Source: Candidatus Caccocola faecipullorum (GTDB lineage Bacteria > Synergistota > Synergistia > Synergistales > Synergistaceae). Taken from it: a DNA stretch of 23,573 nt. The position numbers and the translations under genes were made by a program. Shown in pieces: positions 8,360 through 15,147 of this stretch. How positions within the stretch are numbered: the first letter of the stretch is position 1; each line of letters starts with the position of its first letter. The stretch is from contig DVKA01000200.1 in assembly GCA_018716365.1 (NCBI GenBank), positions 1 to 23,573 of the forward strand, written 5' to 3'. The notes below the pieces were generated by a model. The model saw only the letters and a list, made by a program, of their open reading frames with translations. It did no database searches and was not told where the DNA came from.

Positions 8360-9230
8360 ATACATAATGCGCGACGGATGGCGTCTGATATGGCGTCATT
8401 TCGGGATGAGCCTCCTGACGATATTCACGGCGATGGCGGTATTCTTCGTCGTCGGCGCGACGATGCTCTTCATCCTCAACATACGCAGCGTGATCGGCAA
8501 TATGGAAAACCAGCTCTCGATACAGGCATACCTGAAGCCCGAGGCGAACCTTGAAAAGGTCGCCGCCTCCGTGCGCGGTATGCGCGGCATCGAAAGCGTC
8601 ACGATGATTACGAAAGAGACGGCGCTCGAAAGGCTGCGCGCGCGGCTCGGCAATCAGGCCGACGCCGTGATGCTGCTCGGCGAGAACCCGCTGCCGGCCA
8701 GCCTTGAGATACACGTAGCGAAAGCGTCGCAGGTCGCGGAGGTCGCGGGACGGCTGGCATCGGTCGCTGAAATCGAGGACATCGTCTACGCCGGACACGT
8801 AGCCGAAAAACTGACGCGCCTTTCGTCGTTCGTCGAAAAGCTCTCGATAATCATGCTCGCGGTCGCGCTCGCGGCGAGCGGCGTCGTGCTCTTCAACACG
8901 ATACGGATTTCCGTCTACTCGCGTGCGCAGGAGATCGACGTGATGATGAAGGTCGGCGCGACCTCCACATACGTTGCCTTCCCGTTCGTCATTCAGGGCT
9001 TCATCCTCGGCTTCTTCGGCGCGCTCGCGGCCTCGACCGCGCTCGGTTACGCATACCTCAGCGCGCTCGACAGGCTGCGCGACATGCTGCCCTTCATCAA
9101 TTTCATTGAATCGAAGCGGCTGCTGGCGAACCTCTTCATCATGCTCATCTGCTGCGGCGCGGTGGTCAGCCTCATCGCGAGCCTGATAGCCGTTGAAAAA
9201 TTCATCAGAAAGGCCTCGAAGCCGCTTTAA
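8346..9230 (+). CDS. ftsX: Cell division protein FtsX (permease-like)
   Basis: FtsX is the membrane subunit of FtsEX and passes the ATPase state of FtsE to periplasmic wall-hydrolase regulators. The 294-aa product has the family layout: a cytoplasmic N-terminus with GWRLIWRHFGMSLLTI, a first membrane span at about 20-42, an extracytoplasmic domain at 43-175 with YLKPEANLEKVAA, then three spans at about 178-200, 220-245 and 262-285. A GGAGG at 8330-8334 lies inside the end of ftsE. The next gene encodes a coiled-coil M23 protein, its expected periplasmic partner. Confidence 0.95.
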   Translation: MARIKYIMRDGWRLIWRHFGMSLLTIFTAMAVFFVVGATMLFILNIRSVIGNMENQLSIQAYLKPEANLEKVAASVRGMRGIESVTMITKETALERLRARLGNQADAVMLLGENPLPASLEIHVAKASQVAEVAGRLASVAEIEDIVYAGHVAEKLTRLSSFVEKLSIIMLAVALAASGVVLFNTIRISVYSRAQEIDVMMKVGATSTYVAFPFVIQGFILGFFGALAASTALGYAYLSALDRLRDMLPFINFIESKRLLANLFIMLICCGAVVSLIASLIAVEKFIRKASKPL

Positions 9231-9254
9231 CGCGGCGCGCGGACGGTGGCGAAG

Positions 9255-10472
9255 ATGAAAGGGGACGGCAGAAAAATAATCGCGGCGTTCGCCGCCTGCG
9301 CCGTGCTATGCGCGTGCGGCGGAGCTTTCGCCGCTGCGAAACAGCCGGACATCGACGCGCAGATAAAACAGCAGGAGCGGGAATTTGAGAAGATACAGAA
9401 ACAGATCTCCCAGAACCAGAAAAAACTGACCGAGACGGCGAAGCGCGAGAAAAGCGTTGCGAACCAGCTCAACGCGCTGAGCCAGAAAATAACGGTCACG
9501 CAGCAGCGCGTCAACATCGTCAGCCTGAAGATGCAGAAGGTCAAAAAGAACATCTTCACGCTCGACGCAGATATAAAGAAAATGAACAAGGACATCGCCG
9601 CGGCGCAGGAAATTCTGAAAAAGCGCATGGTGAACATCTACAAGTACGGCGGCGTAGCGGAGTTCAACCTGCTTATGTCGTCGCGCGGCGCGGAAGACGC
9701 GCTGGCGAATTCGTACCTGCTCGGCAAAATTGCGGAGCAGGACAAAAAGCTCATCGACTACCTCACGAACGAGAAACGCAAGCTGACGATGACGCAGGAG
9801 GAGCTGCGCAAGGAGCATTCGACGCTGAAGGACCAGAACGCCGACCTTGCGAAGCGCAACAAAGAACTGAAATCCGCAGCCGACGAGCGCAACGCGGTGC
9901 TCGCTAAGGTGCGCAAGGACAAGAAACTCTTCCTCGCGGAACAGGAGGAGCTCCAGCGGGCCTCGGAAGAGATGCAGGCAGCTATAAAGAAGCTGCTTCA
10001 GCAGAAGCAGAAGCTCAAGGCGCAGGCCGACGCAGCGAAGCGCAAGCAGGGCAAGCCCGTAGCGCCGACGCCGGTCTACTATAAGGGAGGCCGCTTCGCG
10101 TGGCCGATACAGGGCAAGATAACGAGCCAGTTCGGCACGCGCGTGCATCCGGTCTTCAAAACGAAGATTACGCACACGGGGCTCGACATCGCGGCGCCGA
10201 AGGGCACGCCGATAAAGGCCGCCGACCCGGGCGAAGTGCTCTACACAGGCTGGATGCGCGGCTACGGACAGGTCGTCATCATCGACCACGGCGCGAACCT
10301 CACGACAGTCTACGCCCATATGTCGAAGATAGAGACGAGCGAAAACGCGAAGGTCACGCGCCAGACCGTGATCGGCCGCGTCGGGGCGACCGGCGTCGCC
10401 ACAGGCAACCATCTGCATTTTGAAGTAAGGGTCAACGGCGACGCCGTGAATCCCATGAAATATCTGAAGTAA
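9255..10472 (+). CDS. EnvC-like periplasmic coiled-coil M23 peptidase (FtsX partner)
   Basis: The 405-aa product has a signal peptide (about residues 1-26, cleavage after AFA), a long Lys/Gln/Glu-rich coiled coil at about 30-260 and a C-terminal LytM/M23 domain from about 285. In EnvC-type proteins the coiled coil docks on FtsX and the LytM domain regulates or performs murein cleavage. Unlike E. coli EnvC, whose LytM site is degenerate, this one keeps all zinc and catalytic residues: His307 and Asp311 (HTGLD), His355 (AHM), His386 and His388 (HLHFE). A direct endopeptidase is therefore likely. ATG 9255 is preferred, with GGTGG at 9245-9249; an in-frame GTG at 9246 is the alternative. It follows ftsX by 24 nt and precedes a ctpA-like gene, a common order in diderms. 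Confidence 0.9.
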   Translation: MKGDGRKIIAAFAACAVLCACGGAFAAAKQPDIDAQIKQQEREFEKIQKQISQNQKKLTETAKREKSVANQLNALSQKITVTQQRVNIVSLKMQKVKKNIFTLDADIKKMNKDIAAAQEILKKRMVNIYKYGGVAEFNLLMSSRGAEDALANSYLLGKIAEQDKKLIDYLTNEKRKLTMTQEELRKEHSTLKDQNADLAKRNKELKSAADERNAVLAKVRKDKKLFLAEQEELQRASEEMQAAIKKLLQQKQKLKAQADAAKRKQGKPVAPTPVYYKGGRFAWPIQGKITSQFGTRVHPVFKTKITHTGLDIAAPKGTPIKAADPGEVLYTGWMRGYGQVVIIDHGANLTTVYAHMSKIETSENAKVTRQTVIGRVGATGVATGNHLHFEVRVNGDAVNPMKYLK

Positions 10473-10493
10473 CGGGGCTTTTCGGAAAGGTAA

Positions 10494-11699
10494 GTGAAGA
10501 AATTGAAATCTAAAATACTGCACCTGCTCTCGGGCATATTCATCGGCGCTCTGCTCTGCGTATCTCTTTACAGCATCCCGCAGGCCGTCGGCGCGGACTG
10601 GGAGCGGAGCCTGCCCTTCACGCCGCAGCAGCTCGCCATCATCAAACAGGTGAAGCTCGCGCTCTCGACCTACCAGGTCGACGGCGACAAAGAGGGCAAG
10701 ATAGACGACACTAAAATGTACTACGGCGCGCTGCGCGGCCTCGTCGCATCCATCGACGACCCGTACACGCGTTTCGTCGACCCCGACGCGCTCGCCGAGG
10801 AGAACATGGAGATAGAGGGCGAGTACGGCGGCCTCGGCATCTACATGGCGAACCGCGACGGGCGGACGACCGTCATCGCGCCGATAGAGGACACGCCCGC
10901 CGACCGCGCGGGCATCAAGCCGCTCGACGAAATAATCAAGGTCGACGACAAGACCGTCGTCGGCATGGAGAGCAACGAAATAGTCAAGATGCTGCGCGGA
11001 GAGCCGGGAACGCCGGTGACGCTGCACATACGGCGCAAGGATGAAAGCAAGCTCATCCCCGTCAAGATAGTGCGCGAAGTCATAAAGATAAAAACTGTGC
11101 GTCTTGAAATGCTCGGCGGCGGAATCGCCTACATCAAGCTGAACCACTTCAACCTCAAGACGGACGAAGAGCTGCGCGCCGCGCTTGAGACGGCGATGTC
11201 GAAGAACGCTAAGGGCGTAATCATGGACCTGCGCAACAACCCCGGCGGCCTGCTCGACGTATGCGTGGACGTCACGTCGCGCTTTATCGGCGACGGAGTC
11301 GTCGTCGGCATGAAGGGACGCTTCGAGCGCGCGAACGACACGCTCTACGCAAAGCCGGGACTTGCGAACGACCTGCCGCTCGTCGTGCTCGTCAACGAAG
11401 GAAGCGCGAGCGCCTCGGAGATATTCGCTGGCGCGATAAAGGATCACAAGCGCGGGACGATAGTCGGCATGAAGACCTTCGGCAAGGGCTCCGTGCAGAC
11501 GCTCTTCAACCTGCCCGACGGCTCCGGCATATACGTGACGATCGCGCGCTACCACACGCCCTCGGGATTCGTGATAGACCATAAGGGGCTTGAACCCGAC
11601 ATAAAGGTAGAGGGCGAGCCGATGAAGAACAAGAAGGACGACAAACAGTTCCAGAAGGCGCTCGCCGTCCTGAAGGACAAGATGAAGAAGACGAAATAA
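10494..11699 (+). CDS. ctpA: S41 family carboxyl-terminal processing protease (CtpA/CtpB type)
   Basis: The 401-aa product has an N-terminal membrane or signal segment (about residues 9-32), a PDZ domain at about 108-195 with GGLGIYMANRDGRTTV and ADRAGIKPLDEIIKVD, and an S41 protease domain with MDLRNNPGGLLD. Spacing places the Ser/Lys pair at Ser306 (within GSASASEIF) and Lys331 (TFGKGSVQ), with Gln335, the same 25-residue spacing as the Ser/Lys pair in Tsp and CtpB. These proteases trim or degrade periplasmic proteins and in several bacteria remove murein hydrolases. The start is GTG 10494, preceded by GGAAAGG ending 4 nt earlier. The position directly after the M23 gene suggests it may control that hydrolase, which is inference. 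Confidence 0.94.
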   Translation: MKKLKSKILHLLSGIFIGALLCVSLYSIPQAVGADWERSLPFTPQQLAIIKQVKLALSTYQVDGDKEGKIDDTKMYYGALRGLVASIDDPYTRFVDPDALAEENMEIEGEYGGLGIYMANRDGRTTVIAPIEDTPADRAGIKPLDEIIKVDDKTVVGMESNEIVKMLRGEPGTPVTLHIRRKDESKLIPVKIVREVIKIKTVRLEMLGGGIAYIKLNHFNLKTDEELRAALETAMSKNAKGVIMDLRNNPGGLLDVCVDVTSRFIGDGVVVGMKGRFERANDTLYAKPGLANDLPLVVLVNEGSASASEIFAGAIKDHKRGTIVGMKTFGKGSVQTLFNLPDGSGIYVTIARYHTPSGFVIDHKGLEPDIKVEGEPMKNKKDDKQFQKALAVLKDKMKKTK

Positions 11700-11715
11700 C
11701 GGGAGATGGCCGCAG

Positions 11716-12708
11716 TTGGCTAAACACTACAAGAGAGCGAAGGACAAACGCAGCCTCAGGCTGAAACTGGCGCTGATACTGCTCGTGATCGCGGCGGCGG
11801 TCTACGCCGTCGCGCTGAAAAATCAGGGGCGTTACGCGAAGCTCGCAGAGCCGGAAGCTGTGCCTGACAAGATAACCGCGTCCGTTCCAGCGCCTGAGCC
11901 CAAGACGCGCGAGTGGGTCGTCGTCTCGGCAGACGAAGGGCTGCCCGCGGCGCAGGAAAGGGTGGAAGCGTCGAAAGCGCAGCCGCCGGTATGCGGTTAT
12001 CCGCGCGCGGACGGAACGCCGCTGCTGGCGATACTCATAGACGACGGCGGAAGCCAGATGAAACTGACCAAGCGCGTCGCCGCGCTGGAGATTCCAACGA
12101 CCTGGGCGATAATGCCCTACCGCCAGTACTCGAAAGAGACTGCGCAGCTCGCGGCATCGAAGTCCGTGCCTTACATCCTGCACCTTCCGATGCAGGCGCA
12201 GTCCGACAAAGATTCAGAGACGGGGAAATTCATCATCGGCCGCGGAATGACGGCGGACGAAGTGCGCGCGAAGACGGCGAAGGCGCTCGACTCTCTGCCG
12301 GGCGTTGTCGGCGTCAACAACCACCGCGGCTCGCGTGCTACCGAGAGCCGCGAGCTGATGGAGCCGTTCATGCAGGTGCTCAAGAGCCGCGGGCTGCTCT
12401 TCGTAGACAGCCGCACGACGGGCAAGAGCGTAGCCTACGATGCGGCGCGTAAAGCCGGAGTGCCCGCGCTGCAAAACCGCGGCTTCCTCGACAACTCGAC
12501 CGACAAGGCGGTGATTGCGAAGCGTTTCGACGAACTTGTGCGCAACGCGCAGAAACGCGGCGCGCTGCTCATAATCTGCCACTTCCGCCCCTCTACGGTC
12601 GCCTTCCTCGAAGAGCTGAACGCGCGCTATAAAAACGTCCCAGTCCGCTTCGTCACCGTCCCCGAGATGCTCGCGCTGACGGATAACGGCGCGCCGAAAA
12701 AGAAGTAA
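11716..12708 (+). CDS. Divergent polysaccharide deacetylase family protein (YibQ-like)
   Basis: The 330-aa protein has a basic N-terminus and one membrane anchor (about residues 14-34), a variable Pro/Glu-rich linker to about residue 90, and a divergent NodB-like domain: LLAILIDDGGSQM, TWAIMPYRQYS, YILHLPMQAQ, GVVGVNNHRGSRAT and LLFVDSRTTGKSVA. The acidic pair of IDD and the His in LHLPM and NNH could bind metal. The GHP motif expected near the end of this family reads CHF (IICHFRPST), a departure to note. The start is TTG 11716 with GGGAG ending about 11 nt upstream; an ATG at 11706 is out of frame. The order M23, S41, YibQ is common in diderm bacteria. Enzymatic activity is unproven for the family. 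It ends the 13-gene run. Confidence 0.88.
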   Translation: MAKHYKRAKDKRSLRLKLALILLVIAAAVYAVALKNQGRYAKLAEPEAVPDKITASVPAPEPKTREWVVVSADEGLPAAQERVEASKAQPPVCGYPRADGTPLLAILIDDGGSQMKLTKRVAALEIPTTWAIMPYRQYSKETAQLAASKSVPYILHLPMQAQSDKDSETGKFIIGRGMTADEVRAKTAKALDSLPGVVGVNNHRGSRATESRELMEPFMQVLKSRGLLFVDSRTTGKSVAYDAARKAGVPALQNRGFLDNSTDKAVIAKRFDELVRNAQKRGALLIICHFRPSTVAFLEELNARYKNVPVRFVTVPEMLALTDNGAPKKK

Positions 12709-12752
12709 CGCGAAGCGCGCGGCGCAGAATTTACGAAAAAGGCAAAAATATT

Positions 12753-12787
12753 CCCCGCGCCTGAGACGCGGGGATTTTTTATTTTTT
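12753..12787. terminator. Rho-independent terminator, probably bidirectional
   Basis: A perfect 7-bp GC stem (ccccgcg at 12753-12759 and cgcgggg at 12767-12773) with a 7-nt loop is followed on the plus strand by attttttatttttt. The upstream side is A-rich (aaaaaggcaaaaata), giving a T-rich tail in the minus direction too. It sits between the convergent YibQ-like gene and the DUF4261-like gene and closes the envelope gene run. Confidence 0.9.
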
Positions 12788-12801
12788 ATATGTCCGCGCG
12801 C

Positions 12802-13683
12802 CTAACTCTCCCTCGCCCCCGACGCGAACTCTCCGGCCTCTATGTCAAGCACCTCGCGCGCGGGCTGTATGAGCGCCTGCTCATAGCGGCAGCGCCACGG
12901 CACATTGCGGCTGATGCGCCCCGTTTCCGCCTCCACGCCGTCTATGATTTCGCCTGACTTTATCGGGCAGTCGTTTTCAATTATGTAGAGCGCGGTGCTG
13001 CATGCGTGATGAACCAGCCAGTTCGGGGCGAGGCTGTGGAAATGGTACTGCAAATCCGGCATGAACAGCGTGCCCATGCCGAGCGTATCGACGACCATAT
13101 CGTCCGTGCCTTCGACGTTGAAGAATCTCGCGTGCAGGCCGAAGCGTATGTATCTGTCCGCGCCGCTCAGCCCGTGCGCGCGCACGTCGCGGGCGCGGAC
13201 GAGCTTGCCCGTGTTATGGAAAAGAAACGCTTCGCAGTCGGGGAAGAGCTCCGCGAGCGCGTCCGTGAAATCCATGTCGAGGTTCGCGCGTTCGAGCGCG
13301 GGCAGCATTGCGAGCATGTCCGACGCGTGTATCTGCCAGCGGCAGGCTCCGAGAATTTCGTCGCGCTCGTCCATGCAGTCCCACATCTGGCTCTTCGTAA
13401 AATCGTCTACACTGTCCGCAGAAAACTCCGACGCGCCGAGCAGCCAAAGCTGCGGCGGCATCTCTCCGTCCTTGAATTTCGCCATGCAGCCGGAGGCGGC
13501 GAAGCCCGCCATGTTTTCTTCGCAGTTGAACATTTCGACGGGGCCGCAGTGCTTTTCCATAATTTTCTTCATTTTCACGGCCTCCGGCAGCTCTGGCTTT
13601 TCTCTGAAAAGCATGCGCACGATGAACGGCGCGCCGGGGAAGTCCCTTTTGTCTTTCAAATCCTGCTTGAACGATTTTTCCAT
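12802..13683 (-). CDS. Uncharacterised protein, DUF4026/DUF4261-like
   Basis: The 293-aa product is soluble, with no signal peptide or membrane segment. The N-terminus (residues about 15-45) with FIVRMLFREKPELPEA, and a C-terminal block at about 200-255 with TLGMGTLFMPDLQYH and a later IIENDCPIKSGEIIDG, resemble my recollection of the DUF4026 and DUF4261 families of unknown function. A search would be needed to confirm. The ATG at 13683 has GGAGG at 13692-13696, 8 nt away, overlapping the stop region of the upstream gene, so the two are probably translated from one mRNA. Cys and Trp are frequent for a cytoplasmic protein. No function is proposed. Confidence 0.72.
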   Translation of the reverse strand: MEKSFKQDLKDKRDFPGAPFIVRMLFREKPELPEAVKMKKIMEKHCGPVEMFNCEENMAGFAASGCMAKFKDGEMPPQLWLLGASEFSADSVDDFTKSQMWDCMDERDEILGACRWQIHASDMLAMLPALERANLDMDFTDALAELFPDCEAFLFHNTGKLVRARDVRAHGLSGADRYIRFGLHARFFNVEGTDDMVVDTLGMGTLFMPDLQYHFHSLAPNWLVHHACSTALYIIENDCPIKSGEIIDGVEAETGRISRNVPWRCRYEQALIQPAREVLDIEAGEFASGARES

Positions 13684-13695
13684 CTTTGCGCCCTC

Positions 13696-14904
13696 CTATC
13701 TCAATTTGAAGCCGTCGGAGAAATTGAAATGCGTCGATACACAGCCTTCGAGCGGCGCGTCCTCTCCGTTCTTCTCCATCATCTTGCAGACTACGCCGTA
13801 GATCGAACTGAATGTGATATAGTCCCAATAGATTTCTGAAGCAGCGTCGCCGAAAGCTCCCTCTGCGAAAAGTTCGAAAAGCAGATTGTGCATCGTCCAA
13901 TAGTCCGCGAGCTGCGCCTTGTATACGCCGGGAGCTATCTGCTCGTCGAAGTCCAAAGTGTCGAATTCGTTCTCCGCGCAGATCTCAGGCAGGAAAAGAT
14001 AACACTCTTCGGCAAGCGTCGGGTCGCCGAGCTGTGTTTTGAGAGCCTCAGGAAGCTTTTCATACTCTTCCTGCGTCTTGCAGCCGTTGAAGAGGTTTAC
14101 CGCGAGCTTTATTTTAGTCAGCAGCTCGGCGCGGCCGTCCGATCCCCAGTATGGGTATGGCGCGACGGTCTCTTCGTCCTGTCGTATGAGTATGAACATT
14201 TTCTGCGACGCGAAGCCCTCCGGCTTCCACTGCGCGCCTATCTCGGCTATGACGTCGCTCAGTTCCTTGCTCTTTATGTCGTTCACGCGGCACTCGCCGG
14301 TCACATCGCCGTCTACATTGGCGCAGTATATCTTCACATAGCAGAGCTTCTGATTGCCGAGGCGCTTCATCACGCCCTCTTTGACCTTGTCCCAGTAGAA
14401 CTTAGGCATATTCTCGTGCGGAGTATTCCCCATACCGACGACGTCGCTCAGCGTCGCGCGCCAGCGGTGGTTTTGCCCCGCGAAGCTCGTCTCGAACGTT
14501 TCGTCGTACTCACCGCGCTCCATGCGCACAATCGCCGGCATGAGCGACAGCATGAACGAACTGAGCGTCATGCCCAGCGCGTGCCGCGTATTCTCGCCAG
14601 GGGAAGCGCAGCATTCAAAAATCTCTGTGCCCCACTGCGGCGCTTCAATGTGGAAATCAACGACGGCTCCCTGCTCCATGAGGCTTTCTATCTCCGGCCG
14701 CACGGTCAGCTTACTGTCAGGACAGTAGAGGCAGCCGTCCTTTATGACGTCCTTCATGCCGAGAAAGCCGTGGAGACAGTCGCGGATTATAAATTCACGC
14801 GCCTTTTCCGCGTCAAGCGGTTTTTCGGCGTTAGCCGCCGCGGCCTCTGGATCCCCGTCCTCTTCGTTCCATTTCGCAATTTGCGCAAAAAATTCCTCTT
14901 TCAC
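13696..14904 (-). CDS. Uncharacterised 402-aa cytoplasmic protein
   Basis: The product (402 aa from GTG) has no signal peptide or membrane span. It is acidic, with recurring aromatic and Cys residues. Recognisable stretches are LHGFLGMKDVIKDGCLYCPD (about 50-70), FHIEAPQWGTEIFECCASPG, and a C-terminal part with DYWTMHNLLFELFAEG. A loose likeness to DUF6348 was considered but not established. The frame is open to 14982, but the start is set at GTG 14904, because GGAGGAGG lies 9 nt upstream of it and the residues further upstream (KKTQRARRWRRRK) look like translated non-coding DNA. The downstream partner begins 12 nt after its stop. No function is proposed. Confidence 0.7.
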   Translation of the reverse strand: MKEEFFAQIAKWNEEDGDPEAAAANAEKPLDAEKAREFIIRDCLHGFLGMKDVIKDGCLYCPDSKLTVRPEIESLMEQGAVVDFHIEAPQWGTEIFECCASPGENTRHALGMTLSSFMLSLMPAIVRMERGEYDETFETSFAGQNHRWRATLSDVVGMGNTPHENMPKFYWDKVKEGVMKRLGNQKLCYVKIYCANVDGDVTGECRVNDIKSKELSDVIAEIGAQWKPEGFASQKMFILIRQDEETVAPYPYWGSDGRAELLTKIKLAVNLFNGCKTQEEYEKLPEALKTQLGDPTLAEECYLFLPEICAENEFDTLDFDEQIAPGVYKAQLADYWTMHNLLFELFAEGAFGDAASEIYWDYITFSSIYGVVCKMMEKNGEDAPLEGCVSTHFNFSDGFKLR

Positions 14905-15075
14905 CGTACTTTTCCTCCTCCGCCACCGGCGCGCCCTCTGTGTTTTTTTGAACGCGGCGTAAGCTGTGAAACTCCCGCACACTTGGCGATTTGCCGCGGC
15001 GCATGGCTTTGCCGTCCGCTCCGCAGTGGCGGCGCCCCCCCGTTATTATATTGCGTTTTTTATCTTCCGCCGCCC

Positions 15076-15106
15076 TTTGCAGGCGGTTCCGACGGTAGTA
15101 TATAAT
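15076..15106 (+). promoter_or_regulatory. Promoter upstream of the S8 protease gene
   Basis: A perfect -10 TATAAT at 15101-15106 lies in an AT-rich stretch 42 nt before the protease start. The best -35 candidate, TTTGCA at 15076-15081, gives a 19-nt spacer and is a partial match (4 of 6). A short inverted repeat (ccgcc...ggcgg) overlaps this region. Confidence 0.5.
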
Positions 15107-15135
15107 TATAAAAAATTAAAACTGCTAAGATTTTT

Positions 15136-15141
15136 GGAGGA
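15136..15141 (+). promoter_or_regulatory. Ribosome binding site that favours TTG 15148 over ATG 15142
   Basis: GGAGGA ends directly against an in-frame ATG at 15142, which is too close for initiation, but lies 6 nt from the in-frame TTG at 15148, an ideal spacing. TTG starts are also likely for at least four other genes in this window. Confidence 0.6.
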
Positions 15142-15147
15142 ATGCTT

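Noticed and set aside
7556..8365. Minus-strand open frame (269 codons) opposite ftsE
   Set aside because: It is fully antisense to ftsE, whose ATPase motifs are intact.
9306..11582. Very long minus-strand open frame (758 codons) opposite the M23 and S41 genes
   Set aside because: It is antisense to two confidently identified genes, has Arg/His/Val-rich composition typical of GC-rich shadow frames, and shows no family motif.
13006..13839. Plus-strand open frame (277 codons) opposite the DUF4261-like gene
   Set aside because: Shadow frame rich in Arg, Val and His with no ribosome site; the minus-strand protein has the family-like blocks.
13888..15105. Long plus-strand open frame (405 codons) opposite the uncharacterised minus-strand gene
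   Set aside because: It lacks recognisable motifs. The minus-strand frame has a strong ribosome site and a natural, Asp/Glu-rich protein composition, and is coupled to a second minus-strand gene.
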